NCBI RefSeq assembly: GCF_002917925.1
Contig: NZ_PPFE01000002.1
Span: forward strand, 186,001 to 250,000
From: Roseovarius confluentis
Lineage (GTDB): Bacteria > Pseudomonadota > Alphaproteobacteria > Rhodobacterales > Rhodobacteraceae
Length of the DNA stretch: 64,000 nucleotides
Reading direction: 5' to 3'
Position numbers and translations under genes: made by a program. Below, piece after piece: positions 55,139 through 64,000 of this stretch; the stretch's first letter is position 1, and every line of letters begins with the position of its first letter. The notes under the pieces were generated by a model. The model was given only the letters and a program-made list of their open reading frames with translations, searched no databases and was not told where the DNA came from.

Positions 55139-56662
55139 ATGAGGATGCGGCAGGTCCTTGCGGTGGCGGCGCTGTGTGCGCCGCAGGCCGCGCTTGCCGA
55201 GTTGACGGTCGAGGAGGCGTGGGGTGTCTGGACGGCCCAGTTCGAGGCTCTGGGCCTCGACTGGGAGGCCGAAGCGGTGCCCGAGGGCGATGCGCTGGCG
55301 GTGGGGCCGATCTTTCTGTCGATGCAGTTTCCGGGGCTTCCGCTGGAGATGAACCTGCAACTGCCCGGCCCGCGTTTCGTGCCCGATGCCGGGGAGGTAG
55401 CGGTGCAGTTGCCCACCTCCGAGGCCATGCCCTTCAGCGTGACCGCGATTGGCGACGCGGAAGAGGGATTCACCTCGTCCGGTGCGTTCGCCTGGCGGAT
55501 GGAGGATGTCGGCGTGCGGATGCGGCAGACCGACGCCGGCGTTGAGACCCGCTGGAGCGGGACAAGCTTCGAGATCGACATGACCGAGTTCGGTATTGGC
55601 GGTCAGCCTTTTCCGGCTGAGTACCGGTACGTTCAATCCGGTTTCGACATCACGCAGACCAGCCGGATCGACGATGCTTGGCTGGACTTCACGCGCCGCG
55701 GCGTGGCCGGGCAGGTGGTGATCGATTACGGATATGGAGATGACACCAGCACGGAGGGCCTCGCCGGTACGTTGAGACGCGACGAGGTCGAAACCCTGAC
55801 CGAGCTGCGGCTGCCGCGTGGCGGGCCTACGCTGGACGGCCTGCCGGAGCTTGCAGAGGCCGGCATGATGTTCCGGCACGAGGCAGCGGCCAAGTCAGGA
55901 CACGACGAAGACGACGAATGGTATGCCGGCGAGTTGATCTCTTCCGGTGAGACCCGGTGGACCAACATCACGGGCATCTTCACGCTATCGGGCGATGGTT
56001 TGCGTGTCGTTTCGGATTCGGACGCGGCCGAGATGCAGATAACGGACGAACTGTTGGGACTGACAGTGGATGTGGAAGCGGCAAGGGTCCTGATGGATTT
56101 GGCGGTGCCGGTCTTGCGCGCGATCGAACCGCAGGATTACGCGCTGCGATTCGAGTTGGACGGGCTGAGTTTGTCCGAAGAAACCTGGTCCGCTTTCTTC
56201 ATATCCGACGCGCTTTCGCGGCAGACGGCGGACCTGAAGGTCGATCTGGGCGGCAAGGCGATTCTTCTGGAGACTTTGTTCGACCTTGCCGCGTTGGGCC
56301 AATCATTCAACGGGCCCTTGCCGGTGTCGATCGAAACGCTGGACCTCAGGGCGCTGGAAGCCCGGTTCTGGGATGCGGAACTGACGGGAAAGGCTGCGGT
56401 GCGGTTCGATCACGGCGCGCGACGCACCTTCGACGGGTTCCCGGCGACCGAAGGGGACGCCACGTTCGAACTGACCGGCGTCCAGGGGTTGCTTGACCGT
56501 CTGACAGAGGCCGGCGTTCTGACGACCGATGACGCGATGTCGGCGCGGATGATGATGGGCATGTTCACCGCACCGGTGGATGGCGAGGACGACGCGGTGC
56601 GTGCCGAATTCGAGATCAAGCCGGACGGACAGGTGACTGTGAACGGCCAGCGCTTGCGCTGA
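55139..56662 (+). CDS. DUF2125 family protein, paralogue 3
   Basis: This encodes 507 residues and is the most divergent copy. It has a signal peptide (RMRQVLAVAALCAPQAALAE), then LTVEEAWGVWTAQFEALGLDWEAEAVPEGDALAVG, matching the N-termini of the other two. The end reads DDAMSARMMMGMF and PDGQVTVNGQRLR, so the shared C-terminal motif is kept. Starts at 55139 and 55145 are both possible. A 4-bp gap to the preceding gene implies cotranscription. Confidence 0.78.
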   Translation: MRMRQVLAVAALCAPQAALAELTVEEAWGVWTAQFEALGLDWEAEAVPEGDALAVGPIFLSMQFPGLPLEMNLQLPGPRFVPDAGEVAVQLPTSEAMPFSVTAIGDAEEGFTSSGAFAWRMEDVGVRMRQTDAGVETRWSGTSFEIDMTEFGIGGQPFPAEYRYVQSGFDITQTSRIDDAWLDFTRRGVAGQVVIDYGYGDDTSTEGLAGTLRRDEVETLTELRLPRGGPTLDGLPELAEAGMMFRHEAAAKSGHDEDDEWYAGELISSGETRWTNITGIFTLSGDGLRVVSDSDAAEMQITDELLGLTVDVEAARVLMDLAVPVLRAIEPQDYALRFELDGLSLSEETWSAFFISDALSRQTADLKVDLGGKAILLETLFDLAALGQSFNGPLPVSIETLDLRALEARFWDAELTGKAAVRFDHGARRTFDGFPATEGDATFELTGVQGLLDRLTEAGVLTTDDAMSARMMMGMFTAPVDGEDDAVRAEFEIKPDGQVTVNGQRLR

Positions 56663-56773
56663 ACGCCTTGCGCCCATGGCTTGCGCCCGTTTCGGCAGCG
56701 CAGTAGATCGGACCCTGACAAAAATCCACACGCCTGCGCGGCGCCAGACCCGCGCAGCACACAGGAGAGCTTT

Positions 56774-58117
56774 ATGCCCGTGACACCGGAAAATCTGACC
56801 GAAGCGCTTTTGGCGGCGGCGCACAAGGCCGGGGCCGACGCGGCGGATACGGTGGCCGTCGAGCGGCGATCCCAGAGCATCGGTGTCCGGGCCGGAACCT
56901 TGGAACAGGCGGAGCGGTCGGAAAGCGTCGAAGTCGGACTGCGTGTCTTCGTAGGGCAGCGGCAGGCCTGCGTCGGTGCGTCGGACACGCGGGAGGAAAC
57001 CCTCGTGATGCTGGCGGAGCGCGCGGTGGCCATGGCCCGCGAGGCACCCCAGGATCCGTTCGCCGGGCTGGCGGACCCGGACCAGCTGGCGCAGAGCTGG
57101 GACGTCGCGGCGCTGGAACTGCACGACCCCGGTTCGGAACCGGCAGCGCCCGACATGCAGGAGGCCGCGTTGGCGCTGGAGGCCGTCGCGATGGCCGTGG
57201 ATGGCGTGACCCAGGTTCAGGCGTCGGCCGATCACGAGGTCGAGCATATGCACATGGCGGCGACCAACGGCTTTTCCGGCGGGTTCACCAGCAGCGCCCG
57301 CAGCCTGAGCGCGGTTGCGATCGCGGGGCAGGGCACGGGGATGCAGCGCGACTATGACGCGGATACGCGCGTGTTCGCCGCCGACCTGCGGACGCCAGAG
57401 GAGATCGGGACGCGGGCGGGGGAACGTGCCGCTGCGATGCTGGACGCCAAGAAGCCTTATACCGGGTCCTATCCGGTGCTGTATGACGAGCGCGTGGCCG
57501 CGAGCCTGATCGGACACCTTCTGGCGGCGATCAACGGCGGCGCGGTGTCGCGCGGGGCGTCGTGGCTGATGAACCGGATGGGCGAGCCCGTGCTGCCCGA
57601 GGCGCTGTCGCTGATCGACGATCCGCTGCGCCCGCGCGCGCTTGGCTCGCAGCCTTTCGATGCCGAAGGGTTGCCGGTGGCAAAACGGGCGCTGGTCGAG
57701 AACGGCGTGCTGAAATCCTGGATTCTCGATCTGTCGACGGGGCGCAAGCTGGGGCTGCCGTCCACGGGTCATGCGCGGCGGGCGCCGTCCTCGGTGCCGT
57801 CGCCGCTGTCGACCAACGTGGCGCTGACGCAGGGCGACAAGAGCCGCGAAGAGTTGATGGCGGAGATGGGCACGGGCCTGTTGGTGACGTCGATGATCGG
57901 CTCGACGATCAATCCCAACACGGGCGACTATTCGCGCGGGGCGTCGGGGTTCTGGGTCGAGAACGGCGAGATCGCGTTCCCGGTGAACGAATGCACCATC
58001 GCGGGCAGCCTGCCGGACATGCTGCGCGGGATTATCCCGGCGAACGACGCGCGTCCCTGGAAGTCGCGTGTGGTGCCGTCGCTGCTGGTCGAAGGGTTGA
58101 CCCTTGCCGGCAACTGA
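56774..58117 (+). CDS. pmbA: TldD/PmbA family metallopeptidase (PmbA/TldE)
   Basis: This encodes 447 residues of the TldD/PmbA family. The heterodimer of TldD and TldE/PmbA is a metalloprotease that cleaves unfolded peptides and matures some microcins and modified peptides. PmbA-like subunits lack the HExxxH zinc site, and none is seen here. VGLRVFVGQRQACVGASDT, GSYPVLYDERVAASLIGHLL, AINGGAVSRGASWL, STGRKLGLPSTGHARR and NTGDYSRGASGFWVENGEI are conserved. The ATG at 56774 has AGGAGA upstream. It overlaps the next gene by 14 bases. Confidence 0.93.
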   Translation: MPVTPENLTEALLAAAHKAGADAADTVAVERRSQSIGVRAGTLEQAERSESVEVGLRVFVGQRQACVGASDTREETLVMLAERAVAMAREAPQDPFAGLADPDQLAQSWDVAALELHDPGSEPAAPDMQEAALALEAVAMAVDGVTQVQASADHEVEHMHMAATNGFSGGFTSSARSLSAVAIAGQGTGMQRDYDADTRVFAADLRTPEEIGTRAGERAAAMLDAKKPYTGSYPVLYDERVAASLIGHLLAAINGGAVSRGASWLMNRMGEPVLPEALSLIDDPLRPRALGSQPFDAEGLPVAKRALVENGVLKSWILDLSTGRKLGLPSTGHARRAPSSVPSPLSTNVALTQGDKSREELMAEMGTGLLVTSMIGSTINPNTGDYSRGASGFWVENGEIAFPVNECTIAGSLPDMLRGIIPANDARPWKSRVVPSLLVEGLTLAGN

Positions 58118-58895
58118 GCTGGATCTTCTGATCGCGGCGGCGCGGGCGGCGGGCGAGGTCGCCTGCCGTTATACCGGGCCCGAGGCGCGGGTCTGGGACA
58201 AGCCGGGGGGCGCGGGGCCTGTGACCGAGGCCGACCTGGCCGTGAACGAGGTGCTGGCCGAGCAGTTGCGCGGCGCCCGGCCCGAGTATGGCTGGCTGTC
58301 GGAGGAAAGCGCCGACACGCCCGAGCGGCTGTCGCGCGACCGGGTTTTCATCATCGACCCCATCGACGGCACGCGCAGTTTCATCGAAGGCACGCGGACC
58401 TGGGCGCACGCGCTGGCGGTGGTCGAGCGGGGCGAGGTGGTGGCGGGCGTGGTCTACCTGCCGATGCGGGACATGATGTATGCCGCCGCGGCCGGGCAGG
58501 GGGCGACACTGAACGGCAAACGCCTGAAAGTCAGTGATGCCGGGGCGCTGGACGGCAGCAGCATGTTGGCGGCGAAACCGAATTTCGACGCGCGGCACTG
58601 GCGCGCGGGACAGCCGCCCGGGATGGATCGAGGGTTCCGCCCGTCGCTGGCGTACCGGCTGGCGCTGGTGGCCGAGGGGCGGTTCGACGCGATGATGACC
58701 CTGCGCGGCGCGTGGGAATGGGACATCGCCGCGGGTGACTTGATCCTGCGCGAAGCGGGTGCCGTGACGTCGGACCGCGCGGGGCGGCCGCTGCGGTTCA
58801 ACAACCCGATGCCGAAGCTCGACGGTGTTCTGGCGGCCAACCCGGTGGTGCATGGTGCGCTTCTGGAGGCGCTGGCGCCCGGGGCTGCGATCTGA
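58104..58895 (+). CDS. Inositol monophosphatase family protein (CysQ-like)
   Basis: This encodes 263 residues of the lithium-sensitive phosphatase superfamily, likely 3'(2'),5'-bisphosphate nucleotidase or inositol-phosphatase. Metal sites are present: WLSEES (about residue 64), VFIIDPIDGTRSFIEG (about 85) and WEWDIAAGDLILREAGA (about 208). It starts with a TTG at 58104 after AGGG, overlapping pmbA by 14 bases; no ATG fits better. The overlap suggests translational coupling. In alphaproteobacteria this pair is common. Confidence 0.88.
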   Translation: MPATELDLLIAAARAAGEVACRYTGPEARVWDKPGGAGPVTEADLAVNEVLAEQLRGARPEYGWLSEESADTPERLSRDRVFIIDPIDGTRSFIEGTRTWAHALAVVERGEVVAGVVYLPMRDMMYAAAAGQGATLNGKRLKVSDAGALDGSSMLAAKPNFDARHWRAGQPPGMDRGFRPSLAYRLALVAEGRFDAMMTLRGAWEWDIAAGDLILREAGAVTSDRAGRPLRFNNPMPKLDGVLAANPVVHGALLEALAPGAAI

Positions 58896-59052
58896 TCCGA
58901 GTGTGCGGCTGCGCCGCGCAGGTTTGGTTTTGTTCGAGTATTTTTGGAACGATGAAACGCCAGCTGAGCGACAGATTGGCGCGTTTCGCCGCTTGCAATC
59001 GAACCGCGCTCGGCACGACCTAGGTTCCCGTTTCCAAGATGGGAGACGGGAT

Positions 59053-59322
59053 ATGGACGGACAGACGATCGAGCACGACGCGCGGAACGCGGAATACCTG
59101 CGTCAGAAGGAGATTTACGAGCGCAGCATGGCGGGCCTGCGGCTGGAGCGGCGCAGGCGAGAGGCGGGGGGGCATGCGGTTATGGCCGTGGCCTACAGCC
59201 TTGAGGGTGCGAGCCGGAAGGAGACCCGGCTGGGCAAGGCCGTGACGGCGTCGAAATATGCACTCATCACCTTCGTGGCGGTGTTGCCGAACCTGGCGAT
59301 GATCCTGATGCTGGCGGACTGA
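59053..59322 (+). CDS. Small hypothetical membrane protein
   Basis: This encodes 89 residues. The first two thirds are polar and helical (EYLRQKEIYERSMAGLRLERRRREAGGHAVMAV), and the last 20 residues form a membrane helix (YALITFVAVLPNLAMILMLAD). A GGGAG precedes the ATG at 59053. I do not recognise the family; it may be restricted to Rhodobacteraceae. It stands between an inositol-phosphatase-like gene and a DMT exporter on the same strand. The open frame upstream to 58825 overlaps the preceding gene and is not used. Confidence 0.6.
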   Translation: MDGQTIEHDARNAEYLRQKEIYERSMAGLRLERRRREAGGHAVMAVAYSLEGASRKETRLGKAVTASKYALITFVAVLPNLAMILMLAD

Positions 59323-59369
59323 CGCGCTTGGCGCTTGTACCGGGTGCGGCGCCGGTCTAGAGCCGGGGT

Positions 59370-60272
59370 ATGACCCGTTCCGACAACCTGACCGGCGCCC
59401 TGTTGATGATGGCGTCGATGGCGTGTTTCACGTTCAACGACACCGCGATGAAGGCGATGGCGGGGGACGTGCCGCTGTTTCAACTGCTGCTGCTGCGCGG
59501 GATGGTCACGACGGTGCTGGTGGCCTGTATCGCGTGGCGCATGGGCGCGTTGCGCGCCCGCCTGCCGCGCCGGGACTGGGGGTTGATGGGCCTGCGCACA
59601 GGGGCCGAGGTGGGCGCGGCCTATTTCTTTCTGACGGCGCTGTTCAACATGCCGTTGGCCAACGTGACGGCGATATTGCAGGCCCTGCCACTGACCATCA
59701 CGCTGGCCGCCGCGCTGTTCCTGCGCGAGCCGGTGGGATGGCGGCGGATGGTGGCGATCCTGATAGGCTTTGCCGGTGTGCTGCTGATCGTGCGGCCCGG
59801 GACGGACGACTTCAACTTCTATGCGGTCTACGCGCTGCTGGCGGTGGGCTGTGTCACTGTGCGGGACCTGTCGACGCGGCGGCTGTCGAAGGACACACCG
59901 TCGATGTTCGTCACGTTGCTGACATCCATCGCGACGATGACGATCTTCGGGCTTTTGAGCCTTGGCGTCGACTGGGCGCCGATGGGAATGCGAGAAGCCG
60001 GGCTGGTCGGAACCGCCTCGTTGTTCATCATCGGCGGGTATCTCTTTTCGATCATGGTGATGCGTGTGGGCGAGATCAGTTTCGTCGCCCCGTTTCGCTA
60101 TACCGGCCTGCTGTGGGCGATGCTGCTGGGCTTCGTGGTGTTCGGGGAATGGCCCGCGACGCTGACCCTGCTGGGGGCTGCGATCGTGGTGGGCAGCGGG
60201 CTGTTCACGCTTTACCGGGAATCGCAGCTGGGGCGGAAAAGGCCGCTTGCACAGCCGCCTCGTCGACATTGA
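59370..60272 (+). CDS. DMT superfamily EamA-type transporter
   Basis: This encodes 300 residues with ten predicted membrane helices in two EamA repeats. The start MTRSDNLTGALLMMASMACFTFNDTAMKAMAGDVPLFQLLLLRGM and the second half (GLVGTASLFIIGGYLFSIMVMRVGEISFVAPFRYTGLLWAMLLGFVVFGEWP) are typical. It probably exports a metabolite; substrate is unknown. Its 3' end overlaps the convergent rhamnosyltransferase-like gene by 68 bp. Confidence 0.88.
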   Translation: MTRSDNLTGALLMMASMACFTFNDTAMKAMAGDVPLFQLLLLRGMVTTVLVACIAWRMGALRARLPRRDWGLMGLRTGAEVGAAYFFLTALFNMPLANVTAILQALPLTITLAAALFLREPVGWRRMVAILIGFAGVLLIVRPGTDDFNFYAVYALLAVGCVTVRDLSTRRLSKDTPSMFVTLLTSIATMTIFGLLSLGVDWAPMGMREAGLVGTASLFIIGGYLFSIMVMRVGEISFVAPFRYTGLLWAMLLGFVVFGEWPATLTLLGAAIVVGSGLFTLYRESQLGRKRPLAQPPRRH

Positions 60273-61032
60273 ACCGTTCCTTGAAAAAGGCGCGCTGATC
60301 CGCGGTCAGGGGGGCAAGGCCCTTGGTGCTGGTGCGCGCATGGCTGTCGTTGTCGTCGTGCAGGGCGCGCAGGTACATGTGGGTCTCGGGCTCGATCAGG
60401 GTCGGCATGGAATGGTGCAGCTTGTGATGGCCGTAATTCATCACCGTCTTGGGGTCACCGGGGCGGAAGAGCACGGCCAGACCGCAGGCCAGGAACTGGC
60501 CCTGGATCTCGCGGGCGAGGATGCCGTCCGGGGTCAGCTTGACCGAATAGCCGCGGGAATATTCGATCACCATGTTCTGCCACCCGGCGCGTAGCTTGCC
60601 GGCCAGCCGGGCAGTGCGGCGGATGCCGCGAATGAAGTTGGTGCCGACGGCGTCGTCGTCATCGAGGCGGAACTGCAGGGATTCGTCGTCGTCGCCCTGG
60701 GCAAGCTCGTGCTGGATCGCCAGTTGCATGGCCGTGCGGTGCTTCATCGGTTCGGCCGTGACGATCTTGATCTGCTCGACGGGGGCGCAGATGTCGTTGA
60801 GCCGGTCCCACCAGGGCTTGGGCATCCGCTCTCCGGTCAGGACGATGAAGGTGAACCGCTTGTCCTTCTGCGCCGCTATGGAGGGCAGGGTGAGCGTCTC
60901 GAAGTGGCGAAAGCGCAGCTCCATCCGCTCGGGCGCGTAAAGGTAGGCCTCGCGCTCCTCGACGGTGTCGTGCATGCGTTTGAAGCCGCCGAGCGCGGGA
61001 TAGGAAAAGCGGCATATACCGATTGCGCGCAT
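60205..61032 (-). CDS. Putative rhamnosyltransferase-like glycosyltransferase
   Basis: This encodes 275 residues of the family called putative rhamnosyl transferase. RAIGICRFSYPALGGFKRMHDTVEEREAYLYAPERMELRFRHFETLTLPSIAAQKDKRFTFIVLTGERMP is the family N-terminus, and LQFRLDDDDAVG gives an acidic DXD-type motif near residue 130. The ATG at 61032 is chosen because homologues begin with this MRAIG-like strand. It overlaps the end of the DMT transporter on the other strand. Donor sugar and acceptor are not known. Confidence 0.82.
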   Translation of the reverse strand: MRAIGICRFSYPALGGFKRMHDTVEEREAYLYAPERMELRFRHFETLTLPSIAAQKDKRFTFIVLTGERMPKPWWDRLNDICAPVEQIKIVTAEPMKHRTAMQLAIQHELAQGDDDESLQFRLDDDDAVGTNFIRGIRRTARLAGKLRAGWQNMVIEYSRGYSVKLTPDGILAREIQGQFLACGLAVLFRPGDPKTVMNYGHHKLHHSMPTLIEPETHMYLRALHDDNDSHARTSTKGLAPLTADQRAFFKERFNVDEAAVQAAFSAPAAIPGKA

Positions 61033-61489
61033 GAAGCGGGGCACCTTCGAGACGTGGTGGCCGCATGGTTGCAAATGCGCGTGAGGCGGGCAAGCGCGAA
61101 ACCGGGGTTGCCCGAGGCGGTGCCGGGCGTTAGGCCGAGGCGGCGGCGGGGTGACAGGTTTCCTGTTCCGCGCATCCGGGCTTTTCTGTCAGGGGTATAC
61201 CGCGTCGTCATCCCGGGCGGATGGGAGTGTTGACAGCCGTCCCGACTCCCCCTATACGCCGCTCATCTCGACCTCGGGGGCCGCCCTGAATGTCGAACTC
61301 AAAATTCTAGTGGACAAGATCCGGGCCGTTTGAGTGCCCCGATCCTCTGGGAACCCGCCGCGTCGTTTACCTCGGAATGGAAACGATTGCGGTATTTGCG
61401 CATTGCGGACGCGTGATGTGCGAGGAACTGAAACCGCGCGGGGGTGACCCGGTGCAAACACATGTGTTGAGAGACGGGAAAGAGACCCT
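61033..61489 (+). promoter_or_regulatory. 457-bp intergenic region and leader of the str operon
   Basis: No gene is credible in this gap. It holds a GTCATCCCGGGCGG repeat fragment (about 61207), a strong promoter at 61230-61258, and a perfect 12-bp palindrome AACACATGTGTT at 61457-61468, 21 bases before rpsL. The leader between promoter and rpsL is about 225 bases and could hold a regulatory structure. Confidence 0.5.
61230..61258 (+). promoter_or_regulatory. Near-consensus str operon promoter
   Basis: TTGACA at 61230-61235 is a perfect -35 element, and TATACG at 61253-61258 follows after exactly 17 bases. It is the best sigma-70 match noticed in the window and is placed correctly for rpsL-rpsG-fusA. 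Confidence 0.75.
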
Positions 61490-61861
61490 ATGCCAACGAT
61501 CCAACAGCTGATCCGCAAGCCGCGGCAGCCGAAAACAAGAAGCCAGAAGTCGATGCACCTGCAAGGGTGCCCGCAGAAGCGCGGCGTTTGCACGCGCGTC
61601 TACACCACCACGCCCAAGAAGCCGAACTCGGCCATGCGGAAGGTTGCCAAGGTGCGCCTGACCAATGGTTTCGAGGTCATCAGCTATATCCCCGGCGAAA
61701 GCCACAACCTTCAGGAGCACTCGGTGGTCCTGATCCGTGGCGGCCGTGTGAAAGACCTTCCCGGTGTGCGTTACCACATCCTGCGCGGTGTCCTGGATAC
61801 CCAAGGCGTCAAGGACCGCAAGCAGCGTCGTTCGAAATACGGCGCCAAGCGTCCCAAGTAA
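61490..61861 (+). CDS. rpsL: 30S ribosomal protein S12
   Basis: This encodes 123 residues of S12, which checks codon-anticodon fit. [57 protein letters not shown] is the normal N-terminal half; the Lys of [10 protein letters not shown] linked to streptomycin resistance is unchanged. It starts the str operon and is followed by rpsG after 12 bases. Confidence 0.99.
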   Translation: MPTIQQLIRKPRQPKTRSQKSMHLQGCPQKRGVCTRVYTTTPKKPNSAMRKVAKVRLTNGFEVISYIPGESHNLQEHSVVLIRGGRVKDLPGVRYHILRGVLDTQGVKDRKQRRSKYGAKRPK

Positions 61862-62344
<483 letters not shown>

Positions 62345-62365
62345 AACCCTAGAGGCATTTGCATC

Positions 62366-64000
62366 ATGGCACGCGATTATCCGCTCGAACGCTACCGCAA
62401 CTTCGGCATCATGGCCCATATCGACGCAGGCAAGACCACCTGCTCGGAACGGATCCTGTTTTACACCGGCAAATCCCACAACATCGGTGAGGTGCACGAT
62501 GGTGCAGCCACCATGGACTGGATGGAGCAGGAGCAGGAACGCGGGATCACCATCACGTCGGCGGCTACCACTACCTTCTGGCAGTGGCAGGAAGACCCGA
62601 CGAAAGAGGGCACCGACGACACCAAGTTCCGGATGAACATCATCGACACGCCCGGTCACGTCGACTTCACCATCGAAGTCGAGCGTTCGCTGGCGGTGCT
62701 TGACGGTGCGATCTGCGTGCTGGACGCCAACGCGGGTGTCGAGCCCCAGACCGAGACCGTCTGGCGCCAGGCCGACCGCTACAAGGTGCCGCGCATCGTC
62801 TTCGTCAACAAGATGGACAAGATCGGTGCCGACTTCTTCAACTGTGTCGCGATGATCGAAGACCGCACCGGCGCGAAAGCCGTGCCGATCGCCATGCCGA
62901 TCGGTGCCGAGAACGAGCTGGAAGGCATCATCGACCTGGTGACCATGGAAGAATGGACCTGGAAAGGTGAAGACCTGGGCGCGTCCTGGACCCGTCAGCC
63001 CATTCGCGACGATCTCAAGCAGCTGGCCGACGACTGGCGCGCCAAGCTGATCGAGAACGCCGTCGAAATGGACGACGACGCGATGATGGAATACCTCGAG
63101 GGCAACGAGCCCGACATCCCGACCCTGCGGCAACTGATCCGCAAGGGCACCCTGTCGCTGAGCTTTGTTCCGGTCCTGGGCGGTTCCGCGTTCAAGAACA
63201 AGGGTGTGCAGCCGCTGCTGAACGCCGTGGTCGATTACCTGCCGAGCCCTCTCGACGTTGTGGACTACATGGGCTTTGCCCCCGATGACGAGACCGAGAC
63301 CCGGAACATCGCCCGCCGCGCGGACGATTCCATGCCGTTCTCCGGCCTGGCGTTCAAGATCATGAACGACCCGTTCGTCGGTTCGCTGACCTTCACGCGC
63401 ATCTATTCGGGTGTGCTGAACAAGGGCGACACGATCCAGAACTCGACCAAGGGCAAGAAAGAGCGCATCGGCCGCATGATGATGATGCACTCGAACAACC
63501 GCGAAGAGATCGAAGAGGCATTTGCCGGCGACATCATCGCGCTGGCCGGTCTGAAGGACACCACCACGGGTGACACGCTGAGCGATCCCAAGGAACTGGT
63601 GGTTCTGGAAACCATGACCTTCCCCGATCCGGTGATCGAGATCGCGGTCGAGCCGAAGACCAAGAACGACCAGGAAAAGATGAGCCAGGGCCTGGCCCGT
63701 CTGGCCGCCGAGGACCCGTCCTTCCGCGTCGAAACCGACATGGAGAGCGGTCAGACCATCATGAAGGGCATGGGCGAACTTCACCTCGACATCCTGGTCG
63801 ACCGTCTGAAGCGCGAATTCAAGGTTGAAGCCAACATCGGTGCGCCGCAGGTGGCCTATCGCGAGACCATCAGCCACGAAATCGAACACACCTACACCCA
63901 CAAGAAACAGTCGGGTGGTTCGGGTCAGTTCGCCGAGGTCAAGATGATCATCTCGCCGACCGAGCCGGGCGAAGGCTATTCGTTCGAAAGCCGCATCGTC
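62366..64000 (+). CDS. fusA: Elongation factor G, 5' part
   Basis: This frame stays open to the end of the window, so only the first 545 codons of about 705 are seen. The G1 motif is AHIDAGKTT, followed by [22 protein letters not shown] and [13 protein letters not shown]. Domain II and the start of domains III-IV ([35 protein letters not shown]) are present. EF-G moves tRNA and mRNA during translation. The start ATG at 62366 follows AGAGGCATTTGCATC. The rest, and perhaps a second tuf, lies beyond the window. Confidence 0.98.
   Translation, partial: MARDYPLERYRNFGIMAHIDAGKTTCSERILFYTGKSHNIGEVHDGAATMDWMEQEQERGITITSAATTTFWQWQEDPTKEGTDDTKFRMNIIDTPGHVDFTIEVERSLAVLDGAICVLDANAGVEPQTETVWRQADRYKVPRIVFVNKMDKIGADFFNCVAMIEDRTGAKAVPIAMPIGAENELEGIIDLVTMEEWTWKGEDLGASWTRQPIRDDLKQLADDWRAKLIENAVEMDDDAMMEYLEGNEPDIPTLRQLIRKGTLSLSFVPVLGGSAFKNKGVQPLLNAVVDYLPSPLDVVDYMGFAPDDETETRNIARRADDSMPFSGLAFKIMNDPFVGSLTFTRIYSGVLNKGDTIQNSTKGKKERIGRMMMMHSNNREEIEEAFAGDIIALAGLKDTTTGDTLSDPKELVVLETMTFPDPVIEIAVEPKTKNDQEKMSQGLARLAAEDPSFRVETDMESGQTIMKGMGELHLDILVDRLKREFKVEANIGAPQVAYRETISHEIEHTYTHKKQSGGSGQFAEVKMIISPTEPGEGYSFESRIV

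Noticed and set aside
51657..55581. Long open frames antisense to the DUF2125 genes
   Set aside because: Low-complexity, His/Arg-rich sequence caused by the codon bias of the sense strand; the sense genes have signal peptides and shared motifs.

Overview
The window looks like the chromosome of a Rhodobacteraceae bacterium (Roseobacter-group alphaproteobacterium). The evidence is high-GC, GTG/TTG-tolerant coding, an L10/L12-RpoB-RpoC region of alphaproteobacterial type, an EIIA-Man/HPr regulatory PTS pair, several families typical of this group (DUF6473, DUF2125, DUF3576, YHS-domain protein, SpoIIAA-like, HIG1 twin-TM protein) and a dispersed short palindromic repeat. I cannot name the genus. 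No prophage, insertion sequence, CRISPR array, rRNA or plasmid function was seen.

Layout. 1-1.5 kb: end of a regulatory PTS block (EIIA-Man fragment, HPr) and an acyltransferase. 1.5-8.8 kb, mostly minus strand: 3-hydroxybutyryl-CoA dehydrogenase, etfBA, a glycosyltransferase, HIG1 protein plus PduO-type cobalamin adenosyltransferase, an SDR and an SH3 protein, with a plus-strand DUF6473 gene in between. 8.9-14 kb: parC, a YHS protein, a cytochrome P450 and a lipoprotein.

14-35.4 kb is the translation/transcription core: tuf, tRNA-Trp, secE, nusG, rplK, rplA, rplJ, rplL, rpoB, rpoC. It is interrupted three times. After tuf lies an AT-richer nuclease gene, an acetyltransferase and a mesaconyl-CoA gene pair. 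After tRNA-Trp lie a response regulator and a membrane protein. Between rplA and rplJ a second, related response regulator sits on the opposite strand. Both regulators combine a receiver domain with a degenerate GGDEF-like domain.

35.4-61.1 kb separates rpoC from the str genes. It holds an amidase/L,D-transpeptidase pair, YggS, a DUF3576-leuS-lptE-holA block, GFA, GST, TauE/SafE, a flavoprotein coupled to a tiny MscS-tail-like ORF, an HNH protein, a SpoIIAA-like protein, a multicopper oxidase, a crotonase-SDR pair, three tandem DUF2125 paralogues, pmbA with an inositol-phosphatase gene, a DMT exporter and a rhamnosyltransferase-like gene. 61.2-64 kb: a near-consensus promoter followed by rpsL, rpsG and fusA, the last cut by the window edge.

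Beyond ordinary genes, the most noteworthy items are: the two response regulators with decayed GGDEF motifs (GFGKF and GNGEF) around secE-nusG-rplKA; the DUF2125 triplet; three intergenic clusters of back-to-back perfect 14-23 bp palindromes; a GTGGGTTTCACCCACCCTAC-type repeat that has entered one coding region and the rpoB-rpoC gap; a putative mesaconyl-CoA to citramalyl-CoA branch; and a crotonase that seems to lack both catalytic glutamates. All functional statements come from reading the sequence and recall of families; no database search was run.
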